Shown in pieces: positions 48,276-62,214 of a DNA stretch of 64,000 nt. Numbering within the stretch: position 1 is the first letter of the stretch; the number at the start of each line of letters is the position of its first letter. Both the position numbers and the translations under genes were made by a program. The notes under the pieces were generated by a model, which saw only the letters and a program-made list of their open reading frames with translations, made no database searches and was not told where the DNA came from. This DNA comes from Sphagnum magellanicum (Eukaryota > Streptophyta > Sphagnopsida > Sphagnales > Sphagnaceae), in contig CM038918.1 of assembly GCA_021904315.1 (NCBI GenBank), positions 1,007,349 through 1,071,348 of the forward strand. The letters run 5' to 3'.

Positions 48276-51200
48276 AGATCGAGATGAGAAAGGTGAGTAT
48301 TATGAACCCCAATCTAGGTTCTCATCTCAAATCCGACAGTTGATGTGGCAATGAGGACTAGCCTACATTCATCACATGGTATGTCTTATCTTGTGACATA
48401 ATAACTAAATATGATTCCCCAAGACACAAGAAACCATTCTTCCTTTGCAAGTAATGTACCATGTTTAACAAAATGTATTTTTTCAAACAAATCTTCACCA
48501 CATTATGATTCATGTTTACTAATAAGCATTGTTTGAATCCAACCACATATTATGAAACTTGATATGAAAGAAGCAGTTTATAACACATAATATCCACATT
48601 TTTAATAAATTATTATGTTAATCATTATGCTCAAGTTTGAAGAGTTTGAAGACAAATTGTCATGACAAGTCCCAATAGCTGAAAACCCAATTTGAGACAT
48701 AAATCATGTCTAAATTAAAAGCTTGACACCATGCTAAAAAGCTCTTGACTATTGCTATAAGACAATGATCTCACACATCCCAATTGATTATGTTTCATAT
48801 AAGAGTCAAAAATCACAAACACAAGTCTTTTGTTTAATATTCACTAGTGTGGCTTGTGCTGTTGGCCCAAGTGTGAACAAAATACAAAATAGGGAAACTC
48901 AACATGTGAACATTGTTTTGCAACAGCCAAATATGAAAGGAAATCATGCTTGAATTGAAGGGTAAGCCTTCAAGTGTTACCACGTTCTCAACTGTTTTTC
49001 CTTCCAAAACCTGGTTTTTTGGAATTTATTTGAATTTTCAGCGGCAGAAATCACTTAAAAATCAATATCTCCCACATTCTAAATCCAAATCTTACCAAAT
49101 AGATTTCATTAAATCCTGCTCATCAAGATCTTTCCAACAACACCAAAGGCACATTCCAGTTCCTCTGAAATTTTCAGCTATGATTTAATCTAATTTTTAG
49201 TGAAGAAATCATTCAATATTCAAGAACTTTTGCACCACAAGTCCACACATCATAAAACCAACCCCATGCACCCCTCCTCATCGAGAGCTTTCCAAAAACA
49301 TCAAGGACACAATCTGAAGCATCCCAGTTCGGTGGATCTCATAATTACAAAACAAAACAAACTACCTTCCTTCATAGATCGATGTGAAATGAATTACATT
49401 GAATTGAGGGTCATGGTCATTTAGAACAAGTTGCATTAGTTCCACCAATTCCAATTAATGTAGCCAATTGGATCAAGTCCCCCAGATCAATCTGGTCTCA
49501 TAGGTCACCTACTCCCTCAAGCCCAATCAAGGTTTTTTTAAGGATTTTGTGATGCAACCATCCAAAAAATAATGTAGCCAAACTTAGCTACATACTATAT
49601 ATGAAAATATGTAAAAAAGAAAATCTTTTTATATTATTGCTACCTACTAGAACTTATCATGAAAATTTGGCAATATCATTTTTTTTAATTTTTTTAATCT
49701 GGAAACTTTTGGCCATTTTTTTTATGTTTTTTATAAGTCAAAATCATTTTTCCAAGTTGAAATTTGTCAAAAGTTTGCTAGTTAAAAACACATAGAACCC
49801 AATTGACCCATCACACTAAACCACCCCCATCTACCCAGTTGTTTGAATCTAGTCAATATGCTCAAATTGAAATCAAGCAAATTCCATACACATAAATTTT
49901 GCGACAAGTCATTGACACCTTGATGTTTGATGTATTATACAAGGTAGATGTGTCAAAAACCATATGAGGGTGAAAAACCAATTAGTAGGGTCAATGAATG
50001 TTTGACCTAGTCTATTATGTAAATTTGGCATTTATGTATAATTTGAATACATAATTTTGGTCATTAGTGCACAATCAATGGATAAATGGATTTAAACCCA
50101 TTCATTAATTGAACATTTTGGTACCAACATTGTGAATAAAAGTTATGGGGATTTATTTTAATAAAGATTGATTTTGAGGAACATTATTTGGTGGATTTTA
50201 AAGCATTAATCATCATAAATGGATCAAATTTATGTCATATTATAATTAAATGTATTACAAGTGTGAAATAAATTTAAGGTGTTATTGGTGCGAGACTGTA
50301 AAAAAATTAATGAAAATCCCTACATTAAGGTGATTTGGTCAAATAAGGGTTGAATAAAAGATTTTAAGTTTAATATGATAGTGGGTGTAGAATATTTTGA
50401 AAATGAATTGTGCTACAAATGAAATTAAGATTAGTTAATGTTGTTGATGCGACAATAAATGTCAAAATAATAATTAACAAGTAATGCTAATATTTAATAT
50501 CATTGATGAACATCTCAAATTAAATAATCATTATTATTTTAAAATGAAAAACACAATTATGACTAGTTCATTAATGTTAAAATATAATATTGTTTGTGTC
50601 AATCTTAGATGAATGTATCATCATGATATCCCCTTTTGTGGGAATTACATATAAAATTTATAAATAATTATTAATTTATCAAAATTTAAACTAAAAATAA
50701 CTAATAGACAAAACTACAAGACATCTATACAAGATTTTAAAATTCATAAATTTATTTAAGCTTGTTTTCAAAACAAATAAATTCATTTTTATAAAGGTGG
50801 GCATTAACACATCTATTTTATGAATAATTATTGATTTATTAAAATTTAAACTAAAACTAATTGATAGACAAACCTACAAGACATATAATATACAAGATAA
50901 AATTTTCATAAATTTATTTGAGCTTGGTTTCAAAACAATTAATTCATTTGCACAAAGGTGAAAATTTACACATCTATCTTAAGGAAGAAGTTCTAAAGAA
51001 CTTTGCACTTGAGATAGAAAAATGGTTCAAGAATTAAGATCTACAAAACGATGTTAAGTGTAGTCACACTAATGTGAGTAAAGCGAATATAATCAATGTT
51101 TTATTTTTCATGTTTTAATGTTAGAATTTGTACTAATGTTACAAGTCATTGAAAATCATTTGTTAAGCATTGTAACTAAGGGTTTAAGAGATGTAAGGAT

Positions 51201-51300
51201 TCTTATTTCTGGGGAAAATTTTTAAACATATATTTACATAATAGTATATTACATCATATATTGTTTTCAGTCAAATTATTTTTTCAGATTTCAAACAAAA

Positions 51301-51332
51301 TATTCCTAAAATATTTTGAGAATATTTTAGGA
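51301..51332. mobile_element. Tiny palindromic insertion flanked by TA
   Basis: Copy 1 of the duplication reads ACAAAATAAACGAT near 19140. Copy 2 has an extra TTCCTAAAATATT, TTGAG, AATATTTTAGGA between two TA dinucleotides. The arms TCCTAAAATATT and AATATTTTAGGA are perfect 12-bp inverted repeats. A TA target duplication is typical of Tc1/mariner-type insertion, but 30 bp is too short for a normal MITE. It may be the ends of one left after an internal deletion. Confidence 0.5.
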
Positions 51333-54300
51333 TAAACGATCACTTAAGGAGGTGACCTTGGTTCTTGTTAACATATTTAGACCCTTCTATTTTGTTTTAT
51401 TCCCCACCACGTATTCACAACTTGCATTATCATAACTTGTCAACTTGAATTGTTTGAGTGATTATGTATTTAATTTTTAAAAAATAAATTTTAAACAAAT
51501 GATATGTGAAGTTTCATATAATATTAATTGCTAATGGGTAAAAGTAGGTCAATTGATATGGTCGTAAAATTAACATTAGGGCAAACCCATCCTTGGGTGG
51601 TACCATTAGGAATGTCACATTTGATTTTATTAAACCCATTAAATTTTTTAAAATCATTAGGAACATTTAAATAAATATTTTAATAAAAAAATTATAATGA
51701 GTACATTTATTAGGTTTCATAGATTTTGAAATTTTAGTAATATCAAGAATATTATGTATTTTGATGTTCTTAATCATTGCATTTATAAAAAGTTTTACAA
51801 ATGAAATGCTAGTTGTTTTCCCTAACATTTTTGGTCATGGACACAAACTTGAAACATGATTTGAGAAGTTATTGGCAATTTTTTTTCCTAAGTATAATTT
51901 AATTATGAATTCCAAAGTTAAAGAATGTGATTCTTAACAAGGGCATCATTATTAAGAATACAAAATTTTAATAACTTCCACTTTTATTTTCCAAAATAAG
52001 CTTCAAGCCACATATTAAGGCATGTAATGAGTAATCTATCTAATTATAAAACATTTAAAGGAAAGGGCCCCAAGAAAATAATTTGGCCACTTTTGGTTTT
52101 TTAACCATTCTTTGAAATGGTTTCTAATCTTACCACACAAGGATGAATTTGGCCATTAATTATATGTCAAATGGAACAATAAAAGAACTTGTATACAAAG
52201 TCTTTTTTTACAAATATGGTATGCAAGTTTGATCAAATTAAATTAGTGTATACAATGACACAATGTCATTCATAATGTAGAGGCAATATTAATGCATGCA
52301 TGCATCAAAAAATGGAAATCTCCATGTCATAAACGAAATCCAAATGTAATACCAAATTTGATCCAATATGTCTATATTATTCCATTGTGAAATGCACCCA
52401 AACTCAAACTTTTAATGATATGATCTTGACACAAGAATTCCAATAAATTTTCCAATATTGAAAGTTATTTGCATTTTGAATTTATGATTTGAATACATGC
52501 ATCTATGGAAATGTACAATTTTCGTGTGCATATAAATGTAATCACAACAACACTAAATATATTATTACTTTCCAATTTTGTGGTATCAAGAATTTGACAG
52601 AAATTTCTTAAGTTACAGTAGAAAAATTGATTAAATTTATAGTATGAAAACATACTTTTCCACATTTTTCCAAATTTTTTGTCAAAATTAAAAATAAATT
52701 GTATGACATTAATCAACAACATCATTAATGAAAACCCAATCCATCATCACATTGAACCTTTCAATTCTTGCACTCAATTACATAGGTTATCATATCATAT
52801 TATTGCATCCACCCACATGGAAAATGGTGGGTTTCACACTGATTCAACATGGATCCCCCTTCCCTTCAACTTTTTAATTAATCTTCAACCATGAATAATC
52901 CCTGGAAAAAACACAACACCTTAAAATTCATATCATGTTCATGAAAGTTGAAAAATTGGAACTAGTAAATCTAATTGAAATTTTCTTTAGTGTGTACTAC
53001 TTCAAATCCTTTTCCATAGGCTAATGCAAACCCTTTCAATAAGAATATCTCATTTAATAAATTCCATTGTATGGTATTGAACTCTACTCAAACCAAATAA
53101 CTTGGATATATTTTTTCCCTTCAAAAAGTTAGCAAATCAATTGGTAGTGATTACCTTATTATTTTTGGTCACCTTCTATGCAATGTCTTTTCCCATCAAA
53201 TTTATTCTTTGGCATTAGAATGATGTTCTATTGAAATATCACAATTTTCAAGGGTTTAAATTGCAATCAAGTTGGCAACCATAATGGCTCATGAGCCCTT
53301 TGGAGTTTTTTTTTCTAATCAATTTTTCGCTCTTCAAACTATTTATTTTGCTATATTATTTGTTGTCAAGTTTGCATATTACAACATTTTAATTTACATA
53401 AAGTAATATATTATAAAAAATTCTTCTCATTGTTCTACTAAATTTCATCAACATTATATTTGCAAGATTCATCAATGAAATACAAACTTGATTATTTACT
53501 TGACAACAAACATATCAAAATAAATTAATTGTGATAATATGCATGATTACAACATTAATTTTCGCATGATGATATTTTTCCACACTATTTTTTTATTACA
53601 AATATTCTAATATAAACATTTTATTTAGGAAATCTTTAAAAAGTTTAAAAATGTCATTAGAAAAAAATTTCCCTTCAAGATTGTCGAGGGGTGGAGGTAT
53701 GATAAATTTGAAGGGGAAAAAGGATTAATCACAAGAGGACATCTTATGTTGTGCATCCATTATTAAAAATGATATTAATATGAAACCTAACAAGAAAATT
53801 GCACCTTGGAAAGTGAATTTGTTGATGCTAATATTTTATTAATTTCCATTTATATAACATCAAACTAAGTTGTTATGGGAAAAGGAGATTTTGACACATG
53901 AAAATTTTGTGAAATTCTTTTGCGGCAATATAATTTTTTAAATTATTCAAGCTCCATATAAATGTATTTCAATATACAATTTTATCATATGGATGCAAAA
54001 ACACAACCATTTTTTATTAAATACCTTGCATTGATATACCCCATCAAGGAAGCAAAATGATAAATAAATATCTTTTATTCTTATATGTAATTTGAATTTG
54101 TGTTTTCAAAATAGTTGTTCTAATTTAGGTTTTAAATGTATAAATTTCACTAGTAAGGTATAAATGGGTGTAATAAATTGTAACATTAACAACCATCTAT
54201 TGGTAGGAATTATAAAACAAATTCATATTTATAACTATGAAGTTATTTCCTTACAACAGTTAACATGTTTTAATTAATCTTTAGATCCCTATTAACCAAA

Positions 54301-57300
54301 TGTTAAGCTTAAACAATTATTTTTGGAAAGTCAAATGATAGGCAAGAAGCTTTTGATATTATATGAAATCTCATTGGTAAAAATATGTTAAGGCCTATTG
54401 AGTTAAGCATACATTAAGTATTTGAGTCATATTGAACAATTAAAAAACTTATCATATGTATAATTATTTTGACAAATTGATGATAAATTTGAGTTATGTG
54501 GACATTTGATCAAATTGAATTTCAACATAAATTTATAATATATCAATATAAAATATAAAGAAAATTACAAGAATGTGTTGAAACCAAATCAAATATATGT
54601 CTATGTAATTCTCATCACGAAAAAATACACCCAAGTTCAAACTTTTAACAATGTGATCTTGAAAAAGGTTTTATTCCATAAAACATTTCAATAATGAACT
54701 CATATTATCGATTGCATTTCATTTTATGATCTAAACACACATTGATAAAAAAATGTAGAATTTTAACATCTTTGACAATGTTATCACGATGGCATGATTA
54801 ACCATATAATTATGACATCGAAGTTCCTTACTTAATCCCAATGTGTAAGCACATAAATCCTCTCAATTTTTCCACCCAAAATTCAAATACACATATTAGA
54901 TGATGTTGGATCTAACCATTTAAAATTATGGAATTCACATAAATTAGGTGTGTGTTTAGTCCTTGCCCTTCATTGGTTTCAAATAAGATAATCCATATAA
55001 CAAAGGGTGAGGTGAATGGAGGGTTGAGTGGACAAAGAAAAAGCCAAAATTAAAAATTCCATATAACCATTTGGGAAACATTTTCTTTATATTTTTTTCA
55101 AACCTTAAAATGACAAGGTAGTTGGGCAACTATAATTTATTGAATTCAAATGATTCCCAAAGCTAGCATAAAATATTTCGTTCATCATGAGATGGACTTT
55201 GGGAAAAAACCATTGTTTTCATTCACAAAAAAGTCCATAGATAATAACATAAAAATGACATGGTGGGAAACTTTTAAATTTATTTATTTAATTATATATT
55301 ATCTAATTAAATTGGAGTTCTTAACACCCATAATTTTAATGATTTGACTATTTTGAAGTCCATATAAATTTATTATATCAATTATCACATCCCTAAAGCT
55401 CAATTTAAATGTTCATACCTATTAAAATTACATATATTATAGACCAAAAATCAAACTACTTCACATAGATGTTTGAATTAGTAACTTCAAATTACATATG
55501 TTCCTAAATTAATAACTCCAATTACAAAATACAAATTTCCCCCCATTACAATTACACCCACAATATATAAATGTGATTGTGACATCCATATTGGTCCAAT
55601 GTAGTTTGCATTGCCTTAAACAAAACATTGCAAAATTTAATATTAGTTTTACAATGTTATTAAATAATTGAACTTAGCGAGGTGTAATAGGAAGAGGTTT
55701 TAATATGCCCTTCTTTAACCCTTCTTCCTTGTGTCTATCACAAATCCACCGAATGAGCAGACCTTGGTTACCATGTTTTATTCCAAGGTAATGAACCCTA
55801 TTCAGACCAAATGATTTGTGTATGTTTTGTTTTTTTAAGAAGTCAACAAGCCATTGCTGAGCACCATGTTCTTCCTTTTTCAATGCAGCCTCCTTTTCTA
55901 TCATATTTGTTTTTTGGCCTTGAAGAGGGTCATTTTGAGAGTTTTTGCCAATACCAAAATTGGGTAAGTAATCACTAAGGCATTGTGTGTCAAGTGCTAG
56001 TGCTAAACATTTTCCAACATTAGGTACCATGTCACCAATTCCTGCAGCCATATGGGCACCTACTTTCAATAAAAGCGAAAAGATGCTAAGACCGATAACA
56101 AGATAAGGGACAATTTGTTGTGCTGTTGCTGACAACTTTGTGACTTGACAACCTTCTTGTTCATCCACAACATGAATGCCTTCAACACATTCGCACAAAA
56201 GATGAAGATGGAATGTGTGGATCCCAGGCAACATTTTCACAATAAGTTGACGTTGAAGCTTTGCACCTGTGGTTGTGAAATAAACATTGCATGGAACTTG
56301 TCGTTTTTGTAATTCCAAGGGCAAGTGTATGATGTTGTCCAAGTTCCTTGCCAACATGTCATGCAAGTTCTTTTCCATGGATTGAATTTCTTGTCTTATT
56401 CCATCCATTAATCTTTTCTCCAATGATTGTAGTTCTGGAACAATCTTGTTATGAATGGATTGAGGCAATTCGTGGATTTCGTCAATAACAAGTTGACGAA
56501 ATGATCCTTCTGATAGTAATTCAACATTCTTGTGAATGGCATTTGTACCTCCCATTGTAACTCCACTTCGAGAACCTTGTGCATCTTCATAATCTTCATC
56601 CTTGGTGGCCGAAGATGCATTGAAATGAACTTGAAGTTCCATGAGTTCATTCTGTCGTCTTTGCCAAACATCTTGGAGATCCTTTTCACCCAAAAGGGAC
56701 ATTACTGAACCTTCCGTGCTTGCTCTAAGGTAATCATCATCTCCTTCAAGCACTTCTTGCACTTCTATCCATGGATGTTCATATGTCGGATCAAGGTTTG
56801 CTCCCCTTAGCTCTTGTTTCAAGTCCTCCAACAATACTGCTTGATCCTTTCTGTGTTTGCACAATAAAAGGTTTTTCACAACCTTTGGCCTCAAAACCCC
56901 ACGCACGAGTGAAACTCCTTGGCAACCTTGAACACTACTACATAATTGTTCAATTTTGCTTAAAACATGGTCATTGATGAGCTGAAAGGTTTCTGATGGG
57001 CTTTTGCGTGACTTCACCAATATGTCAATGAAAAGAGGACTTGCCATTTGATCACCACTTAATTCCACAAAGATTTCCAAACCATCTAGGAAAATCTTAA
57101 TAAGATTCTTTTCATTTGTGCAAGGTGCCTTGATTGGCAAGTTCATAAAATGCTTATGTAATGTCACCTGCACACAAAGATTAAATGTATTCAACTTTTA
57201 GTACATGAATATATGAAATAAGAATAAAACAAATGTATCCTCATTATGAAAAAATCATGTTCATTGCAATTAGGCTATCTAATTGTAATCTAGTTCTATC

Positions 57301-57442
57301 GGACACATTTTAGTTGTAATTTCATTATATCAAACAATTTAAAATTGTAACGAACGTAATTTTTTCATAATGTTACACATTTTATACCATGGGAAAAAAT
57401 CTTCATAATACATTACATTGTTAGATCATCATGACATGGCAC

Positions 57443-57444
<2 letters not shown>

Positions 57445-57481
<37 letters not shown>
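57445..57481. repeat. (TA)n microsatellite in ROCO copy 2 intron 2
   Basis: About 18 TA units lie between exons 2 and 3. The same site in copy 1 (near 25339-25349) has only about five, so the tract expanded after duplication or shrank in copy 1. Confidence 0.9.
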
Positions 57482-57485
<4 letters not shown>

Positions 57486-59980
57486 AGAATTATATTTACC
57501 TGAACTCGTGGAAAGAATCCTGGGGTCAACGTCGTGAGTTCTTGGTCCTTACATTGTAACCTACGACCAATGTAGATTGTTTCAATGTTTTCTGGAAATT
57601 TGAATTTCCATTCCAAACGTCTTTCTCCTTTTGCAACATCTTCATGAAACTCCAATGTGGTGGGCACAAATATGAACCGTTGTCCATGGTCTGTCACTTG
57701 AGGCTCTCCTTCAATGACAAATTGAGAAGATGTTCGATTGCTCCAATCTGACCCCAACCACCTCGAAAGGTCGTCTTCAAATTGACCTTTTCAACATGCC
57801 CTCGAAGTTTGATCAAATGGCCCATCACGTCATGGCAAAACCAACTAGGATTCACCACCACAAAATCTTCTTCCTTGAAATAGATCATTTCACCAGCATC
57901 GTGCAAAAACATGGCCACTGCTACGTGTGGCTTTTCAAATTCTTGTTGAACCACCAATTGTCGCAAGTTGGGTTCTTTCTTGTCAATAATCTCCATCTCA
58001 AAAGTTTCCATTGTGACAATGGGTTGGTTCGGATGATGTTTATTCCACTCACACAAGCCATGTTGCACATTCATGCATGCTTCATAAATATGCACCATCT
58101 TTTTCAAAATATCCCCACAAGTGTTGGTCACTTTAGTTGTCACATCTTTTACTTTTTGAGAAGAATGTGCATTGATCCAACAGCATGTAGAAGATAGATT
58201 GATAAAAGCAGCAAACTTGGCTTTCAACTCATGTAGGTGATCTTCTATGGGACGTTGGTGAGGAAAGTTTTTGTCGCCATGTGTCATGACAACCATCACT
58301 TGTGGTGGAGAAATTGATGACCTCTTTGTGTTGGATGAGATGAATCTCAACCAATAATAAAGTTCCTCCTTGATCTTTTGAAGATCCTTTTGTTCTTTAG
58401 AACCTTTCTTGAATGGATTACACACCAAAATGAAAAGACACACATTCCCTTGATTGTTCAAATTTGGGATCATTGTATCATGAAAGGCATGATACTCTTC
58501 TTGGCCAGCAAGATCCCATATAGAAATTTTTTGGTCATCATGATCAAGGAGGACCTTGATTTGTATACCTCGTGTCCTTTTGGCCCATTCATTTGGATTA
58601 TTGAAACAAAGCCCCAAAGGTTTGTTCAGTTCAATGAACTCCACCAACGGAGTGATCATTTTTGCTTGGAGTCCCTTTGCAAGGCTCCTAACCATTGACC
58701 TCCTTAATGTTGTTTTGCCTGTATGTACATAAACGTCACATGCTTTTAGCCCTTACACTTTAATGCACAAATTTGAAAACATAATCATATGTAATATAAT
58801 TATTTTAAATCATATGGAAATGTTGATGTTCACATTACAAATATTTTGTAATAACAAAAAACAAATTTTGTACTTGTTCATATGGCAAGTGTTGTAAATG
58901 GAAAAATAGATTTTGTGGTTACAAATTTGGCAACATGCTTAACGTATTTATGTGAAATAAATGTTTTAATGCACACATTCATGGCTAGTTAAACCAAAGT
59001 TGCATAATTTAATTCAACATTATGCACAATAAATACAAATGATTTAATGCAATTTTTTCAATTTCAACACATTGTTGATTATATTAATTTTCATTTTTTG
59101 TCAAAAAATTGTTTTATCTTTCCAACATACATATTTGAGATACAAAACTTTTGCATAATTTCATGCAAAATTAATTGGCAATCTATAAAAATATTTCATT
59201 AATTGGATGAATAAGTTTTCCAAACCATTGTCAAATCTAAAAGTACAACAACTAGTGTCAAAATTTATTATTAGTTTTATGAATATAATTAGAGACTTCA
59301 AATGTGCATGTGATTTTGTTTGTGTCAGGTCATAACAAATAAATGAAATCTCTTACCTGCATATGCATCGCCACATAAGAATACTCTTGCAAACTTTGCT
59401 GGAGTTCGACGCAACCCTTTCACCGCTGCCATATAATCACGTGCATTGCTTGTCAATTGCGCGTTCACTTGTGCAACATGTCCATCCCGTTGCAATGGAG
59501 TGCGGGAGAAATCAATTTCCTTCAACCAAGGATTGATTCGTAGAAGGTCCATGACCTTGGCCAACACATCATCCCCTCGAACACCCCCACACCAGGTAAG
59601 GCCAAGGGTGTGAAGAGTTTCATTTTTCTCCAATGACTCCAGAATGGTGCACACATCCGATGGTTCTAAACTATGGTCACTTTCAATCGTGAGATGTGTT
59701 ATCGAGTCATTCGTGAGCAACATTTGAGCAACAGCTTTTGCCCCTTCTCGTCCCATCCTTGTGCCAACAAGGTGAAGTTGTTTAATTGATTTGTTAAGGA
59801 GCTGGTTCCCATCATCACCAGTGAGGGGCTGAAGTAACACTTTTAATGTGTCACCATCCGCATCAAAGCGGTTGCACCATAACTCCAATTTCTCCAAGGT
59901 TGAATTCACTCCCAACATCAACCCTACGGAAGCCGCTCCAATCGCATCGGCTAGACGAAGGCTTCAAGTTTTAATGCTGT

Positions 59981-60148
59981 GATTGTTTTGCAGCATTTGG
60001 CATAACATTTCCACACCTTGATCACCTTCACCTTTACTCCTAACATTAAGATCCTTAATGTTGTGATTGTTTTGCAGCATTTGGCATAACATTTCCACAC
60101 CTTGATCACCTTCAGCTTCACTCCAAACATTAAGATCCTTAATGTTGT
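59981..60148 (-). repeat. 84-bp tandem LRR units in ROCO copy 2
   Basis: Two adjacent 84-bp units (28 residues each, LCQMLQNNHNIKDLNV-like) begin at 59981 and 60065, and a related unit follows at 60149. They differ at only a few bases. Copy 1 has a single 78-bp unit here (27929-28006), so copy 2 gained one LRR. Confidence 0.85.
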
Positions 60149-60806
60149 GATTGTTTTGCAGCATGCAGCAGAGCAGTTCCAAACCTTTATCACTCCCAAT
60201 GCGTACGCCTAGACCCTCCAATGCTGGATGGGATACCAGATTTTGGCATAACACATCCATCTCCTCACCGTCCAACGTGCTCCAAACCCGCAATTCTTTC
60301 AAGCTGTTGCATCGACTGACGACATCTAAAACTTGTAGGCGATGGTTTCTACATGCTTCCCGCATGCTGTTGTTTCCGTTTTCCTGATCCTTACCCAACT
60401 CTTCCAATGGTGCGAACGTGAACGTTAAGCTCTCCAATTGAGATTCTTGTAAGGTCCTGATAAGTTCGTCGAAATTTATGTCTCCTTTGTGAGGTTCCCA
60501 CAATGCCACCAGGGGTTGTTGAGGCGGAAAGATGGGCGTTTCAGCTGTAGAACTGGGTGGTTTGAGGAACCCTGAGAGATGACCACTCTCCGCTCCTTCT
60601 GCTCCCTCCTCCTCCATCGTTCTAGTGTTTAGTTCATCACAAGTCTCGTCGCTCCTGATCTCCATAGCCATCGTCGGTGGGGGAAGTTCTTGTAGTATTT
60701 GTTTCCTTGTGTCATTGCTAGATTCTGATGAGAACCTGACTGGGCTACTGGCCAGCTGATCTATATCCCCTGGATCTATCTCCACCAAGCCTTCTTTTAT
60801 GTCCAT

Positions 60807-62214
60807 TCTCCGACAACTGGAAACCTCACAATGAGGTAATCGCTCTGCAACAATAGTATGTCAACATTATCTAGTAAACATTGCTCAATATATCATCTTA
60901 CGATTTGTTTTCACAAGCGAAGATTCTTCGAAGAATCGCCAATATATTCCAGTCAGCAAGATCCATCAAAAAATTCTCAACTTCTATCCACTACAAGTCT
61001 ATTGCATATTGAGCGCCAATGATAATGACCCAAGACATGGTTGTCATGTCCAATCTTTCGCAAGCACCATGATGATAGCACAATTTTTGTGTTCTCCAAT
61101 GTAGACAATATGTTGTCTCGAACACAAGTTCTCTACTTAGACAATGTAACACAATAATATACCGAGCTCATAATTAAAGGTCAAAATCAGAGGCATGTTT
61201 GTGGGAGATCCCATACCTGCAAAATTTTATGAAACTTGAAAGAAGTTGTAGTTCGATAATGTGTCGCAAACTTCCTAATAATGTTCTGTGGAAGCAGCTA
61301 TCAGCCGACTCTTCAGCCGACTCTTCACGTCTGCGCTTGGCCAGAACACTTAGCAAGTGAACAGATCTTGATAGCTCTTCACGTCTGCACTGCAAATTCG
61401 CATGATATGGTGAACTCTGGAAAGCTGAGTCAAGTGGAGCAAGTAGCAAGATGGTCCGAAAGACGAATAAGCGTCTTCACAAGTGACCAACTTGTTTGAC
61501 AGGGGAGCACAGAGATTCAGAGAACGGATGGAAGCAGGTTCTTATAGATGCAAGATTCAGTAAGTAGGCGAACTAGTGTGAGGCAGGTATGTGCCTGTTC
61601 TGTTGTGAACCATCGCAAAACGGACACGGTCAGACAGTAGTTAATTGCCGATTTGGAGCCTTCCGTGACACCCACGATCCTAATTTCTGCTTGGACAAAC
61701 GCGCACCTTGATCCTCCCACCGTAAAATCACCGGCAAAACTAAAGATTGCACTCGCTGGATTGAGTGGGTGTAAGAAGATGTAGCAGAAAGATGTATGTG
61801 CATCTTGCTACTTTATCGAGAGGTGTAGGTGCTAGCTGGTTTGCAGTTTTATACAAGGCAAATGAATTGAATGGGCAAAGTGCGAGGAAAGTCTGCTCTC
61901 GTGTTCACTTGGTGCACGCGTTTTGCCGACGAAGAAAAGTGAGGCGATTTGGAGATTACCCTGAACTTATTCATTTCTCGACGGACACTAAAAGTGGCCA
62001 ATTGTTGTGATCGTCCCAAACAATCCATAGGACATTTATTCAGTGGCACCTACCTACTATTCTTGTACTTGTTTACGTGGTGCTGTGTTGTGCAGGATTG
62101 TGGCAGAAACATCCGGGTCCTGTACCCGGCAGAGAAACCAAGTGGGCGAGTTTTGAGGCAAGTGCACTACCGGAGTTGGCACCGGAGAAATGTTTGCGCG
62201 TGTTTGTAGCAGAA
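60807..62214 (-). promoter_or_regulatory. Upstream region of ROCO copy 2
   Basis: This aligns with the region upstream of copy 1, including the probable leader-exon donor GCAG|GTATGG after 61217. It has a local doubling of CAGCCGACTCTT near 61302-61326. No specific promoter motif was identified. Confidence 0.3.

Larger units (their letters stand above)
46943..55673. other. Spacer of duplication copy 2; no gene seen
   Basis: This aligns with 14777-23567 throughout. Differences include a loss of about 55-60 bp near 51893 compared with 19702-19765 (between TAAGT-type direct repeats) and the gain of a 32-bp palindromic piece at 51301. No conserved frame appears. A 128-codon frame at 47867-48253 is not kept in copy 1. 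Confidence 0.55.
55674..60806 (-). pseudogene. LRR-Roc-COR (ROCO) GTPase, broken second copy
   Basis: Exons match copy 1: 60806-59357, 58718-57500 and 57167-55674, with all splice sites kept. Exon 1 has an in-frame TGA at 59966-59964 (codon 281), where copy 1 has TTA (Leu); the frame otherwise stays open to the P-loop. Exon 2 lacks 88 bp present in copy 1 (25575-25662), removed between two TCCTTCA repeats. This shifts the frame inside the COR region and stops at 57696-57694. Exon 3 is open for all 498 codons with no shift. The LRR region has one more 28-residue unit than copy 1. The P-loop, WDLAGQEEYHAFHD and THGDK motifs are intact. A full protein cannot be made, but truncated products or a product of exon 3 cannot be excluded. 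Confidence 0.9.
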
